From: Symsagittifera roscoffensis
Lineage: Eukaryota; Xenacoelomorpha; Acoela; Convolutidae
Direction of reading: 5' to 3'
Assembly (NCBI RefSeq): GCF_963678635.1
Contig: NC_087065.1
Location: forward strand, 24,511,254 to 24,575,253
DNA length: 64,000 nt
Below the pieces are notes generated by a model. The model was not told the DNA's origin, searched no databases, and saw nothing but the letters and a program-made list of their open reading frames with translations. How positions within the stretch are numbered: position 1 is the stretch's first letter; every line of letters begins with the position of its first letter. The position numbers and the translations under genes were made by a program. Shown in pieces: positions 23,191 to 36,133 of this stretch.

Positions 23191-24461
23191 AACTGAATAA
23201 ACTGGGTAAACTAATTCATCAATTCATTTCAATCAATTCAATAAAAATACATACGTTTTAATTAGGCCTTCTTTTTGCAATTATTTTCAAATAGCGAAAT
23301 CAAAAAAGAGTTTGATGATTTTTAAGAACATTTTTTGTGTTTTCGAAATTAACTTTTGATTCAGCTGTAAGTTTTTTTAATTTTTATATGTAAGAAAAGT
23401 CACTCAAGCAGCATTAAATTATTTGAATTCAATTCGAGCTGTTCTGTTATTTTTTCACTTCCTGTTAGCAGTTTCGATTGAAAGGCATAAATTTTGAACC
23501 ATAAAACTGCATACTGTAAACAGGAAAAAAAACGGTAAACTAGAAAAAAGTTATAATAGAAAGCTCAATAAAACAAACAGTCATATCAACAAACAGTAAT
23601 CACTCCAAGCAGTTCATTCTCCGTGGCGAGATCTAGAAAACAGCTACATCGCAGTTAAGTGCAAAAACAGGTATGATAAAAAATCTGAGGTTTAACCAGT
23701 AGCCAAAAACATATTTAGACACACAACAATCAGGAAAAAATTACACTTTACCCAAACAAAAATTGCAAACATTTCCAGCACAAAAAAATAAAAATGGCCG
23801 ATTCAACTAATCCACTGGCAAGCTCTCGTAATACACTTAGGATTGACTCAAGAGCTCAATTACCAATACTTTCCATAATTTATAGCAAAAAGAAGAAGTT
23901 ATCAAGATAACAAAACGTAAAAAGTGGATTTTGATTGGAACGACCAAAAAAATTGGGGAAACTGAAAAAACAATCACGTATCAAAAAACTAAGTTTATCA
24001 GCCACCAAACTTCAAAATCTGATCTGCTCTTAAGCGGCCAGTAAATGAGTTTAAGTAATCTTTTAACATGAAATTAAGGTTTAGAATTAAAGTTTTTGGA
24101 AAATACTCCTAATAAATTGGCCAAAGATTCACCTCGTTTTCCCGACAACCCAGAAGATGTTTTTTTAATTAGAAAAACCGACCTCCTCATTTTTTACAGG
24201 CAATAAAAACCTCTAGCAATCATTGATTATAGTACAAGTAGCCTTGTAACGACGCTGCTATGCCTAAACACTCTTTGTCGAACCAACAACCCAGAGAACA
24301 GCAAAAAAAACGTTAAAATTTAGGTTTTCATCGAAAAAAAATATTTGACATAAAAAACATAAGATTGTGATTCTAGATCTTCCAATCGTCCTCATAAAAA
24401 CACTCTGGAAATTTTTGAGCAAGAACCAACAATTACTTAGGACAGATTTTATGTTTTAAAA

Positions 24462-27400
24462 AAAATTTTGAATAAGCGTTGAGAGGTTTTGCAGATATTA
24501 GACGCGTGTTTGCTCTCTGATTGATGTGATGAAATCCTGACAGCTCATATAAAAAAAATCAGAGCATGAACAACTCGAATTTGACTTTAAACTCACTTTG
24601 TTTGATTATAATACAACAAATGATGTATAGATAAAAGCCGCACAAGGACAAATCAAGAGACAAAAATTCTTCTATGAGTTGCCCTGGATAACATTAAATT
24701 ATTTTGAAAGGGAGAAAAGAATTAACTCCCGGTCACTTGTTACAGATCATGTCGAAAATTCTGAGTATTCGTTTTTGTTTATTTTCTGAAAATTAATGAA
24801 ATAACTGAGCAAAATTTTTGTCGTTTTCGTTGTTTGCAGAGTTGAGTTTGTTTGAACTCAACACTTACACTATTTGACAACTCGAAATTTGAAAGGCATA
24901 AATTGATGAAGACAACTTTTGCCTAATTTTAAACCAAAAACACTGAATGCCAACTGAGCAAAATCGAGCTCAAAATTTTCCCCAAAAAAAGATATTTTAT
25001 GGCATTTTCAGTCAGTCAGAAAACAAGCTACAATTAATGGGGTAAAAACTGCCAAATTTTGTATCAAATTGAGCCTCTAACGTAGCTCAACAAAAATTAA
25101 GAAGAGTACATTTTCAAAAAAATTGAGCATAATTTTTTCAAAAAATTATGAACTTTGGGCAATATCAATGATCAAGGTTGAAAATTTGAGTCAACCCAAT
25201 TTAATACGATTGACTAGCTTGCCTTAACCTAATTTGAAATGATTTTATTGTGCGCAATAATTCGCCAAACTCAGTTAAATAATTCGCGTGACGCTTTCAG
25301 GATTATGGATAAAATCTACAAAACGCGCACAGATTAGCCCAGAACATGGCTAGATTGGCAGTTCTCAAACATTCAGAATTTTGAGAAAAGAAACGGAGGT
25401 AAAACATGTTTTTAAATTTGATTTCAAGGAGTCGATAGAGTCGGTATCTTCAATGAGGCCTAAGTATTTTTTTGATAAAAATTATTGTTTCGATTGCCGA
25501 AAAATGACTGATTAAAGAAACCACCACATCTATAATTATTCCGTTTTCTTCGAATCTCAAGGCCAAGTAAATGCATTTTTTCAGCCGTGATTTCTGCATT
25601 ATTTGTATTAAATTTTTTAGATAGCTAAAAAGGTATATGCGCATTGAGTTCTGCAACATTTCAACGAAACCGCGCAAACAAATTAGATGCAATATGCGCA
25701 TTACCCCTGTTTACGTGTTATCAATTGATGATCCCATTTAACAAGTACAAGCGTAACTGACCTTAAAGAAGGTGAAGCTTGCGTTTTATCAAGTCAAAAA
25801 GCTTATCTGACTTAGAAAAAAAAGCGACATCATATAACAAGCTAACTATTTTGTAGATGCACGTTTCCAATCTTTTTTTCTTAACGTGTGAAAAGTTTGG
25901 AAAGATTTCATTGTCTTTCAAACACTCAGAAACTCAGACTCGTCGCGAAACATCCATTGGCCGAAATGTTTCAATCCTAACATTACCAGATAAACTGTGC
26001 ATTCTGTGCACTGTAAGCGGTTTCCGTAACAGGTCAAAACCAGATATGTCGCTGAATCCGCAAAATTATCTTCTTTTTTTTTATCTTCTTTGCTGTTTTG
26101 GGTTCCACAAACAAGTACCTAAACGCTGTACTGCTCGAAATTGCCCCAAAATTAGGCCAGCTTGCCGAATACGCAATCATGTTTGCGTAATTCAGTACAG
26201 TTTATGGAATCCACAAACAAATAGCAAGACATGTGTATAGTTAATTCGAGCTGTTGCGAAATCCGCTACTGTAATTGAATCCGCAAACTGTAAGTGGAAT
26301 CTGCAAATTGTAAATAGAATCCACCAATTGCATGAGGAATCCGCATTTTGTTTGCGAATTCCGTTTACATAAATGAAAGCTTAGAAAGTTCAATCTCAAA
26401 TACTACATTGATTAACTACCAGTTGAAATACCAAATGTTTGGTCTCAAATCCTCTCAACCCAACTTAGATCTCAAACCCTGTCAATTTGTATCTCAAATC
26501 CTCCTCAACTCATCTTCGATCTCAAATCCTGTCAACTTAGATCTGAAATCCTGTCAACCCAACTTCGATCTCACTTCTTGTCAAACAAACAAAACCTCGA
26601 TCTTAACACCCAACTTCGATCTCAATTCCTGTCAACCCAGCTTCGATCTCAATTTCTGTCAAACCTAACAAACTTCGATCTCAATTCTTTCGAACACACA
26701 ATTTCTGTCAAACAATCTCAACTGCTGTCATCTTAATTCCTGCCAACTGAATAAACTGGGTAAACTAATTCATCAATTCATTTCAATCAATTCAATGAAA
26801 ATACATACATTTTAATTAAGCCTACTTTTTGCAATTAGTTTCAAATAGCGAAATCAAAAAAGAGTTTGATGATGCAACATTTTTAAGAACATTTTTTTGT
26901 GTTTTCGAAATTAACTTTTGATTCAGCTGTAAGTTTTTTTAATTTTTATATGTAAGAAAAGTCACTCAAGCAGCATTAAATTATTTGAATTCAATTCGAG
27001 CTGTTCTATTGTTTTTTCATTTCCTGTTAACAGTTTCGATTGATCGGCATAAATTTTGAACCATAAAATTGCATACTGTAAACAGGAAAAAAAACGGTAA
27101 ACTAGAAAATAGTTATAATAGAAAGCTCAATAAAACAAACAGTCATATCAACAAACAGTAATCACTCCAAGCAGTTCATTCACCGTGGCGAGATCTAGAA
27201 AACAGCTACATCGCAGTTAAGTGCAAAAACAGGTATGATAAAAAATCTGAGGTTTAACCAGTAGCCAAAAACATATTTAGACACACAACAATCAGGAAAA
27301 AATTACACTTTACCCAAACAAAAATTGCAAACATTTCCAGCACAAAAAAATAAAAATGGCCGATTCAACTAATCCACTGGCAAGCTCTCGTAATACACTT

Positions 27401-28345
27401 AGGATTGACTCAAGAGCTCAATTACCAATACTTTCCATAATTTATAGCAAAAAGAAGAAGTTATCAAGATAACAAAACGTAAAAAGTGGATTTTGATTGG
27501 AACGACCATCAAATCAAAACAAAGGCAACTCATGCGCAAACTTTATGCTGATTCAGTAGTGCACAAAAACTGAAAAAAAGCAAAAAAATTTGGACGATGA
27601 ATCTAAATTTTTCAAGGAGTGAGATGATTTATAAAAAACTCACAGTTTTTGAAAAATTTAAATTTTTCAAAAATTGACTAAATTTTCGCCGGCCTACATC
27701 TATTTAACTGCCAGACCCATTTTTGTACATGAATAAAGCCAGTTTCATACCTCAGTAACCCACGCAGAAAAAAAGAGAAAAAATTTCATCGTAACAACCT
27801 ATACTTTCAGAACTCTGAACATTAAATAAAAAAATTGGGGAAACTGAAAAAACAATCACGTATCAAAAAACTAAGTTTATCAGCCACCAAACTTCAAAAT
27901 CTGATCTGCTCTTAAGCGGCTAGTAATTGAGTTTAAGTAACTTTTTAACATGAAATTAATGTTTAGAATTAAAATTTTTGGAAAATACTCCTAATAAATT
28001 GGCCAAAGATTCACCACGTTTTCCCGACAACCCAGAAGATGTTTTTTTTATTAGAAAAACCGACCTCCTCATTTTTACAGGCAATAAAAACCTTTAGCAA
28101 TCATTGATAATAGTACAAGTAGCCTTGTAACGACGCTGCTATGCCTAAACACTCTTTGTCGAACCAACAACCCAGAGAACAGTAAAAAAAACGTTAAAAT
28201 TTAGTTTTTTATCGAAAAAAAATATTTGACATAAAAAAACATAAGATTGTGATTCTAGATCTTCCAATCGTCCTCATACAAACACTCTGGAAATTTTTGA
28301 GCAAGAACCAACAATTACTTAGGACAGATTTTATGTTTTTAAAAA
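24462..28345. repeat. Tandem array unit C, duplicate 2
   Basis: Near-identical to 20911-24461 with about 320 extra bases at 27507-27833 that unit A also has in part (18765-19080). It includes a G left end at 25980, its iteron array (26010-26370) and minisatellite (26440-26740). Unit B is therefore the deleted derivative. No gene. Confidence 0.88.
26440..26745. repeat. 27-bp minisatellite, third copy
   Basis: Same unit as at 17735 and 22890; almost identical to the second copy. Confidence 0.78.
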
Positions 28346-29340
28346 AAGAAAATTATGAGGTTATTCGTTAATCTCCAGTAAATAAATCAAGTTCAAATAA
28401 AAAATGTTGTTTGGAAAAATGAATTGTAATTTTTTGATCTCTGATCCTTCGAGTGTGCGCATAAAAAAATTGTGGAAAAACAAAATCTATCTATCATACT
28501 TTTGTTGACACTTGAACTGATCCCTCTTATTTCTCCTTTTTCAGAGATTTTGGCGAATTCATCCGTTTCTTTTTGCCTAATTTGGTGTTCGTCTAATTTC
28601 GGTAGCTAACTCACCTTCATCTAATCCGGTATCTAATTCATTAGTCATATTAGCTAGTGTTTCTATGCGTTTGAAAGGACGTCACTGATTCCATTTTATT
28701 GATTATATCGTTCGTCCAGTATTGCTTAAATTATGTTGTATTTAAAACGTGGTGGCCGAATGATTAAGGCGTTGAACTGCTAACTCATAATATCTCAGTG
28801 CGTGGGTTGAGTTCCATCTGTAATATATTGTTACTCAGCGAATACAATTTAGTTTTCGATTTCTTCAAGCTTATATTTTCTTGATCACGCTACTTATAAA
28901 TACATTTGTTGCTATAAATAGTTTTTTCTACAAGAAAGGGTACTGGTGTGATAGAGTTGCTTCTATAAAATGACCAAATCCCTTGAGAATAGGGCGTTTA
29001 GAGCTCTAAAATTAGGTAATAATTGTGAGTTAGCTATTGAAAAAGATGTAGCATCATATATTCGAACGAAAAAAACTACCCTCATAATTTGATTTCACTT
29101 CGACTCATATCAAATACTGCCCTCATGAATTCACTAGAATTGGAATCTACCAGTTAAGTATTTCGAATTCATGGAATCAGAAATAATGAATTAATTCGGC
29201 AATATGATGTGCGTTGTGTTTCCACACACTCGCAAAGCAAGGACTCCAAATATTGAATTTAATCGGTGTTGTGTTTCCAATATAGTAAAATGTGACATCC
29301 ACCGACCATCGATTTAGTTAATCAATGTTCTGAGATATTT
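28346..29340. other. Sequence between unit C and the G right end
   Basis: Not present in units A or B. It holds a tRNA-Ser-like sequence (28749-28825) and otherwise no coding signal. Confidence 0.5.
28749..28825 (+). tRNA. tRNA-Ser(GCT)-like sequence, degenerate
   Basis: GTGGTGGCCGAATGATTAAG resembles the start and D-arm of eukaryotic tRNA-Ser. It is followed by an anticodon loop with GCT, a short variable arm and a T-arm-like GGGTTGAGTTCC. The acceptor stem does not close and the anticodon and T stems have mismatches. Likely a tRNA pseudogene or the head of an old SINE. Confidence 0.45.
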
Positions 29341-31520
29341 TCGTCGATTTCGCTGACAATGGTTAAGTCCTTGCTGGTAAATTCCGCATTGCTATAGATA
29401 TGAACTTGATTTTAATTGTCCGCATGCAAGTTCAGTAGAAAACGAAATTCGGAATCCACTTACAGCTCGCGGAATCCGCTTACATTTGCGGATTCCGCTT
29501 ACAAACTTTCCGAATTCCACTTACAATGCGGATTCCACTTACATTTTGTGGAATCCACTTACAGCTGCAGACTTTATTCTCTTGTTGCGAAATTCGCGAC
29601 ACAACAAATGTGCCGAAAAAAAATGCTACATGTTATTGTACGCGGAATTCAAGGAAGCTTTGTAAGTGGAGTTCAATTACTTTTTGAAACACGTGATAAA
29701 CAGACACAAAATTGTGCGCCTATCCGGTGCACAGTTTGGCCTCGTAATGAAGTATCTAACAGCTTTAAAAAATTGAGTCATTCAGTTTTCACACACTTCT
29801 CGACCTACAACAAATGTATGAAATCTCTATGAAAAGCATTGTGTCACACAACAAAAAAAATATTTTTCAAACTATTTTGTTAAATCATAAATTGTTTTGT
29901 TTGAATTAAAATCATTCTTTTTCAAAGCTAGCGGAACATAATTTAATTGTGCCAGAAATAACAAAACTCAGAATGATTTCATTTGATTTTCGAATCAACA
30001 AAAAACATACAAAAAAAGCTATACTTTTAATACACAGGACCAAAATGTTTTTAGGACAATTTTACACATACAAGAAAGTACATTGGAAATATATTTTTAA
30101 GGGTTTCTTCAACTGTTATGTTGCAAAATAGAGGTCGCCCTCGAAACAGTATGCGACAAAATTTCGCTAGATAATTTTTATTTTAAAATGTTTTTTTTTT
30201 TCAAAAACATTGGATGCAAGGTTTTCTTTAATTCAGTTTCGTGTCACAATTCAAGCCAATTGATAAAAAACGGCTAATTGATTTCATGTTGAATAAAAAT
30301 GACTAGTTCCTTTTCCATTTTCCATGTTTTTTTACCTAAAATTGCGTAATTAGCGTTCTTGGCCTTGGAAAGTCAATCCGGAGTTTTCTATCAAATTTTT
30401 TCAAGTTGTTTTTTTTTTCAGTTTATTGAAGATGCAAGAAAAATTCACAATTTTTAGTAGTTTTTCAATATTAAGGCTCATCGCCGCTCTCAAAAGCATA
30501 ATCATCTTCACTTTTCTCGGCGGGAAAACATTTATGCCAATCGATGAGCGATGAGATAAAATCTACAAAAAACCAGAATGATCATATCAGGTCAAAACTT
30601 TGAGTCTTCCAATGGCCAATTCAATGGCCTCGAAAATTTTAGTGATACATTTTTCGAAAATGTCTGTTCCTCTTTATCAAACAGCCAAGTCAAATATTAA
30701 GTCTTATAAATTGAGTCTTATAGAAAAACGAGATGACTAATTAGATTGACTCAATTGCCTCAATTCAACTACAAAATTTTGAATAAGAGTTGAATGATTT
30801 TGCAGATATAAGACGCCTGATCGCTCTCTGATTGATGTGATGAAATCCTGACAGCTCATATAAAAAAACCAGAGCATGAACAATTCGAATTTGACTTCAA
30901 ACTCACTTTGTTTAATTATAATACAACAAATGATGTATAGATAAAAGCCACACAAGGACAAACCAAGAGCCGAAAATTCTTCTATGAGTTGCCCTGGATA
31001 ACATTACATTAAATTGAAAGGAAGAAAATAATTAACTCCCGGTCACTTGTTACAGATCATGTCGAAAATTCTGAGTTTTAGTTTTTGATTAGTTTCTAAA
31101 AATTAATGGAATAACTGAGCGAAGTTTTTTGTCATTTTCATTGTTTGCAGAGTTGAGTCTGTTTGAACTCAACAATTACACTATTTGACAACTTGAACCT
31201 TGAAATGTAAAAATTGATGAAGATAAATTTTGCCTAAATTTAAACCAAAAAGACCGAACGCCAAGTTGTTGAGCAAAATCGAGCTCAAAATTTTCCCCAA
31301 AAAAAGATATTTTACGGCATTTTCAGTCAGTCTGAAAACCAGCTACAATTAATGGGGCAAAAACTGCCAAATTTGTATCAAAATGAGCCTCTTACGTAGC
31401 TCAACAAAAATTAAGAAGAGTACATTTTCAAAAAAGTTGAGCTAAATTTTTTTCAAAAAACTATGAACTTTGGACAATATCAATGATCAAGTATGAAAAA
31501 TTGAGTCAACCCAATTTAAA
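29340..31520. repeat. Tandem array unit D: G right end, flank R, start of L
   Basis: Matches unit A and B sequence from about 19490 to 21650. It contains the inverted iteron array (29450-29670), the G right terminus ending GGCCTCGTAATG at 29750, flank R (29750-30780), and the first ~300 bases of flank L, which stops near 31520 where unique sequence begins. No gene. Confidence 0.8.
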
Positions 31521-33240
31521 TGCAACCAAAAAACGAATGTAGAAATACAAAACTGCAAAATTTAAAAAAAAGTTTGCTGTGAACTATTCAAGTTGTTTTG
31601 AATAGTCTTTTTGAGTCTGTACAACTTTGCGTACGCAGAAAAGCTGAAAACATGTTGCTTGTGGTTAAACTTGCCTATGATCAGAAGCATGATCGATTTT
31701 TTGATAATTTATTTCCTACATTAACAAAATAATTTTAGGTTTTGAGAACTTTTTTGTCTTAACATCAAACCTCGTTAGAAGCAGCAAAAACTGATTTGAG
31801 GCTTTGTTTGGATTCAATCGTTATCTCGTAAATTTTTGTTTGTTAATTGTCATTTGTATTTCAGCTCTAGTACAATTTTTTTTCTTTTTTTTTGCTCGGG
31901 AACAATTTTTTTTGCAGAATAACACTTTTCTTTGACAGGTTTTAGATAAAATTTGTTTTAGTTTCTAGCATAAATCTGGCATAAAAAGCATAACGGTATT
32001 TGATTGATGATTCAATTTTCTGAATTTGATCATTTTCAACGCAACAATGTGGTCATTACAAGAGAGAGGTATTTTGGCAAACACGTGTTGGCAAACGTTT
32101 TTATACCGTAAAGTTGAAAAAATTTGAAGTTGATTTTATTCTGCTAAAACTCTACAGTTGTTTTCTAGATAATTTACATTCAAATATCCAAATATCAAGT
32201 TATTACAATTTTCACAAAAAAAATGAACTCATTAGTTGATCGAGGATTACGAAAAAATTTGGAGAAATCATTAATGGTGGTCGATAGATAATACAAAAAA
32301 TTTTCTTTTTCTTACCATCAGAAGCAATAAAGCTAAATTTTCAGTTTTTCTCAAGTATGTCCCTGACTAATCAATTGAACACTTTCTGACACGCCAAGCC
32401 TTCATTCTTGGTTCTTTATCTTCTAACAGTTATAATATGCTGATATCTTTCCATAGAGCATAGGTCAGCTGGATTATTATCAATTTGCCTAGTTTATCAT
32501 TGTCTAATTCAATTTCTACGGTATATTGGTTGAAAAGGCATCTAAGTGAACGTACTTTCAGAACAAAAAAAAACAGTAACTCCACATCTATTTTAATTAG
32601 ATTTTTCCTCTCCAAATGGTTTCCCATGAAGTGATACGTCAAACACAAGGATTGTTGATGATATATGTACGTTGCCTTGTTTTAATGCTTTTTGTATAAT
32701 TTTACTGCCTTTTGACAACGTTTTCTTCAAGCCTGCTTAATTTTCTATCATTTTCTACCCTCGCAATCTTGCTATTGTATTGGACTACACTCTGTTTTTG
32801 GGTGAATTTCTCAGACGCTGTAACGCTTAATTAGTTTCATCGAGATCCTTCAATGCCCTAAATAGAGTAGCTGGTGGATGGTTTTTTGAAATGTATTCCG
32901 CAAACAATGTCGGAATTGGGCCTTTTTTATGGCTTTTTTGCGTATAGTATGAACTGCTTTGCAAATTTCAGTGGACATCAATATTTTTCTCTCCGAGTCC
33001 TTAGTCAATAGTTTAATTTATTCGGTAGCTATTCGCTGTAGTTATTACACTGGCTTGTATGATCTTATCTTTAATTGTCTTTGTGTAGCAGCCGTTTTTT
33101 CAGCAATCAGTCGTTTGTTAGTCGGGTTCAATCGGGCCAGTCATGAATTTTCCTGATTTATTTCATTTTTCTCACCAAGCTTGACAATCATTCAAGCTTG
33201 ACATTTATGAAGGAGCAGAAAAGCTAGAGAGTAACGAGCG
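31521..33240. other. Unique AT-rich sequence, no gene
   Basis: No repeat shared with the rest of the window and no supported frame. Short frames such as 32959-33156 lack homology features. Confidence 0.5.
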
Positions 33241-34228
33241 AATTATTACCACGAAGAGCACCCGCGTGGAAGCTTCATGAATAGAAAACGGTTATAATGG
33301 ATGTTTATGGTCTGTCTTTATAAAATTCTTAAAGAATTGGTTATAATGGATTAGTAAAGAAGTTTTCTGAATGAATGTTCAATAAGTAAAGTAATAAAGC
33401 AGAAATCAATTTACTTTATATAACGGATTATAAGAGAAAAGGAAAAGTTATCGGATTTAAGAAAAGCTTTATGAGTAAGAGCCTGCATTAAGTTTTACGT
33501 TTCGCTACAGCAAAACGTTGTATTGTTTTCTACTAGTCTAAATGTCTCCCCTAACCCCAGTTTAATTAACTCTCGCAAATCTTACTTCTTTCACTTACCA
33601 CCATCGCCCCTCCACCCACAACTTATCCCCCCCCCCATCGCCCACTTACATGAATGCAAAAAAAAAACGTGAATACCCCCAACATTAAGTGAATGCAAAC
33701 ATTAAGATTATAACGTGTAGATTTAGAAATCAAGTAGGTTGTAAAGTAATGCAAAAAAAATATTTTCATCTCTAGAAATAATGGATGATAACCGATTTCA
33801 TGGTGTCAAAATGTAATTATGACCGATTATAATGGCAACATTTTTTACCACAAAAAACTACGAAAAAAACTTCTCACTGCGGACGGTTTTCAATTTGTTC
33901 TAATTGATAATTGACTCAATCAATAACTAATAATTTACTCAATCAATAGAAATTATCAATAACTCTTTGCTTCAAATAGACGTAAATTATATTATAGGGA
34001 ATACATCATATTTCAGAGAGACGGATGACCAAAAGCAATTAGCTGTGACAGCCGACCTTTTTTTGCAAAATCTTGTTTCTGAAAGTATTTAATTGCATTT
34101 TCCAAAAAAATGATTTTGTATGTAGACTATATATCTTCATCTGTCGACACTCTCCATTTCAAAACCTGAAATTTGTCAAAAAAACTGCCAACAACGGATA
34201 TTTTTATGGATGCTTTTAAAAAAGATTA
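33241..34228. other. AT-rich sequence with ATAATGGATT motifs
   Basis: Scattered GGTTATAATGGAT / GATTATAATGG motifs (for example 33288, 33340, 33424, 33780, 33825) recall the array at 13.8-14.6 kb. A short C-rich block lies at 33595-33650. No gene. Confidence 0.5.
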
Positions 34229-34278
34229 ACATACTGTCAGAACATTCAGGGCTTTACCCTGATACAAGAAGTTTCTTA
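34229..34278 (-). mobile_element. Family P solo tail
   Basis: CTGTCAGAACATTCAGGGCT then TTACCCTGATACAAGAAG: the stem CAGGG-CTTTA-CCCTG is kept, the body is absent. Confidence 0.6.
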
Positions 34279-34469
34279 GTCAATTTGCGTGCGTTCATAC
34301 GCAATTCATGAAAATATCAGTCTAAGAAAATTGTTGTATTACAAAAATAGTTAGCACGCACGTCCACAAATGAGCTGTAGTGGACAAAAGAAATTCCAGT
34401 TTTCAATGTCCGTTTTGGACATCAGCACTTCAATTTTTAGCACATTTTTTACCTGAACCAAGAAAAAAT

Positions 34470-35245
34470 GATCAAAACCACCCTCTATGAAAGTATCGAT
34501 ATTTATTTCTTATGGTTTACCAATGTAATCCTAGTCTAAAAAATCCAGATTTCCTCTTCTGCACTAAATTTTGTACCGCAGTGAACTCTTTCTCGGATAA
34601 GCGCAGTAAAAAAAAACTGTACATGCGACGTGAAACATTCTCAACGAGAAAATTGAAATAATCAGTGTGATAACTATACCAAATTCGGCTCTTTCTTAGT
34701 TTTTTACGCCGATAGAAAAACTTACTACAGACGAGGAAGTCTGGCTTTTTCAGAGCCGGATTACATTGTTAAGTGTTTGAAACAAAATATTGATAGAATC
34801 ATAGATGGTAGCTCTGATAATGTTTCGTTGACTAGAGCATTTTCGCAATTGTTTTTTCATGCACGAGGGAACTAAATCACAGTGTTTTTATTTCTCAAGT
34901 GCGTGAAAAAACAGTTGCGTATATGCTTTAGTCAACGAAAAATTTATGTGTTAATGCTTGTTTTTCACTTGTTTTTCACATGCTTAAACAGATGTTTTCT
35001 CACTTTGAAAGCGCAAATTCGGGTTTTTACTCTTTAAAATGCCCATTTTCAATTATTTTGTTTGACTACAATTTTTTGATTTTCAGCGAAGTTATTACAT
35101 AGACCAAGAGAAAATTATCAGAGCTACCATCTATGATTCTATCATTATTTTGATTAAAAGACTTACTAATGTAATCCGGCTGTGAAAATGCCAGAGTTCT
35201 CCGTCTGTACTAAGTTTTTCATCCGCGTAAAAATGCAAGGAAAGC
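34470..35245. repeat. Three-module inverted repeat, foldback element
   Basis: A ~130 bp module occurs three times: direct at about 34470-34605, inverted at 34690-34822, and direct at 35114-35245. The second and third are the best pair (for example CTACCATCTATGATTCTATC and its complement) and would form a hairpin around a 290-base loop. The loop itself contains a nested inverted repeat (34822-34865 against 34899-34946, TTTCGTTGACTA/TAGTCAACGAAA). No coding. Confidence 0.8.
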
Positions 35246-35334
35246 TCTCGTACGAAGAAAGTAAGAGACATCAATTGAAAATTGTCAGTTGATGCCTGGT
35301 CCATTCTTACTGTTCTTCCCAAATAGAGTCAACC

Positions 35335-35378
35335 AGAGAGTCATCAGATGTCAAATTTTAGAGTCATCAGATGTCAAC
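35335..35378. repeat. Short direct repeat
   Basis: AGAGTCATCAGATGTCAA occurs twice in succession (about 26-base period) just upstream of the candidate signal exon of peptide gene 2. Confidence 0.8.
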
Positions 35379-35417
35379 CGGCTTTGTAAGCAACGCAACT
35401 AATTGAGAACGAACAAG

Positions 35418-35495
35418 ATGAAATCGGCTACATTTTTACTGATTTTAATACTCAGCTGTGGCTTGCTTCAAGGGAAAAATTGCATCAACTTTTAG
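35418..35495 (+). CDS. Candidate signal-peptide exon, peptide gene 2
   Basis: ATG, one Lys, then a hydrophobic run rich in Leu and Ile, a small-residue cleavage-like site and Leu-Gln-Gly; the frame stops at 35493-35495 after 25 residues. This is the shape of a signal peptide and it lies 640 bases upstream of the cysteine-rich exon at 36134, on the same strand. The reading must leave the exon before the stop. The only GT in the frame is at about 35458 (after AGCT), which would cut the signal short. The better-placed point is CAAG at 35469-35472, where the next bases are GG, not GT. Same CAAGG context in the exon at 46323. Confidence 0.5.
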   Translation: MKSATFLLILILSCGLLQGKNCINF

Positions 35496-36133
35496 CTCAT
35501 CATTTTGGCTAAAATTTTTGGCTCTGTAACTTTATCAGGTTCCGACTGTTTACAAAACGTTTGCAGGACTACGAGCACTGATTTTCGTATATAATAAAGA
35601 TGGATAAAACTGGTCGGAATACATCGTTCAGATCAAAAATATTGACCCTTTCATACAATAATTTTGTTTTTTTTAGGCTTTTTTAACCCTCCGGAAGTGA
35701 AATGCATTTAAAACAAAGCCTCTATATATAACTTAGTGAGTATTTTTGAGGGTTGTGCGGATTTTTTACTAGTAGGTAAGTTACGATGAAAGTAAAAGCA
35801 AGTTACTACTAAATCAAATAGGGCTCTATTTGCAAGTTGAACCGCAGTTATCAGTTATTCTATAAAATTGATGAATTTTTTATTCCTCCCTTACAGCCTT
35901 CCCACAAACAGGTTTGATAAGAACAGGTTTTTTTAATTATTTTTTTAAATTTATTTATAGGTTTTCAACCCAACGAGCAGATATAATTGTTTTCATACAC
36001 TGCATTGCTGCTTTTTGGGTTGACTTCAAGTTTTTTAAACAATACTTCAAGTAAAATTGTTTAATTTTTACCAAATATATCACTTCAAAACATATATAAA
36101 TTAGAAATAAGGTTGATGTTATTTGAGTAAAAG
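35496..36133. other. Presumed intron of peptide gene 2
   Basis: AT-rich, no transposon recognised; frames are closed. The intron assignment rests on the flanking exon candidates. Confidence 0.4.

Larger units (their letters stand above)
20911..24461. repeat. Tandem array unit B, 3.55 kb duplicate 1
   Basis: Begins AAAATTTTGAATAAGCGTTG and is repeated at an offset of 3551 bases with very few differences. It contains the later part of R, flank L, a G left end (22430 on, with CATTACCAGATAAACTGTGC), the iteron array, the minisatellite and part of the G interior; the G right end is missing. Compared with unit C it lacks about 320 bases at 23946. No gene; paired frames at 21900 and 25450 merely show the duplication. 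Confidence 0.88.

Noticed and set aside
21900-25701. Identical 83-codon minus-strand frames at 21900 and 25450
   Set aside because: Consequence of the 3.55 kb duplication; the equivalent of unit A (16780-17030) does not keep the frame.
17220-26240. 109-127 codon frames at the G left ends
   Set aside because: They begin in flank L, cross the terminal repeat and end in iterons; frame differs between copies through indels, so no protein is conserved.
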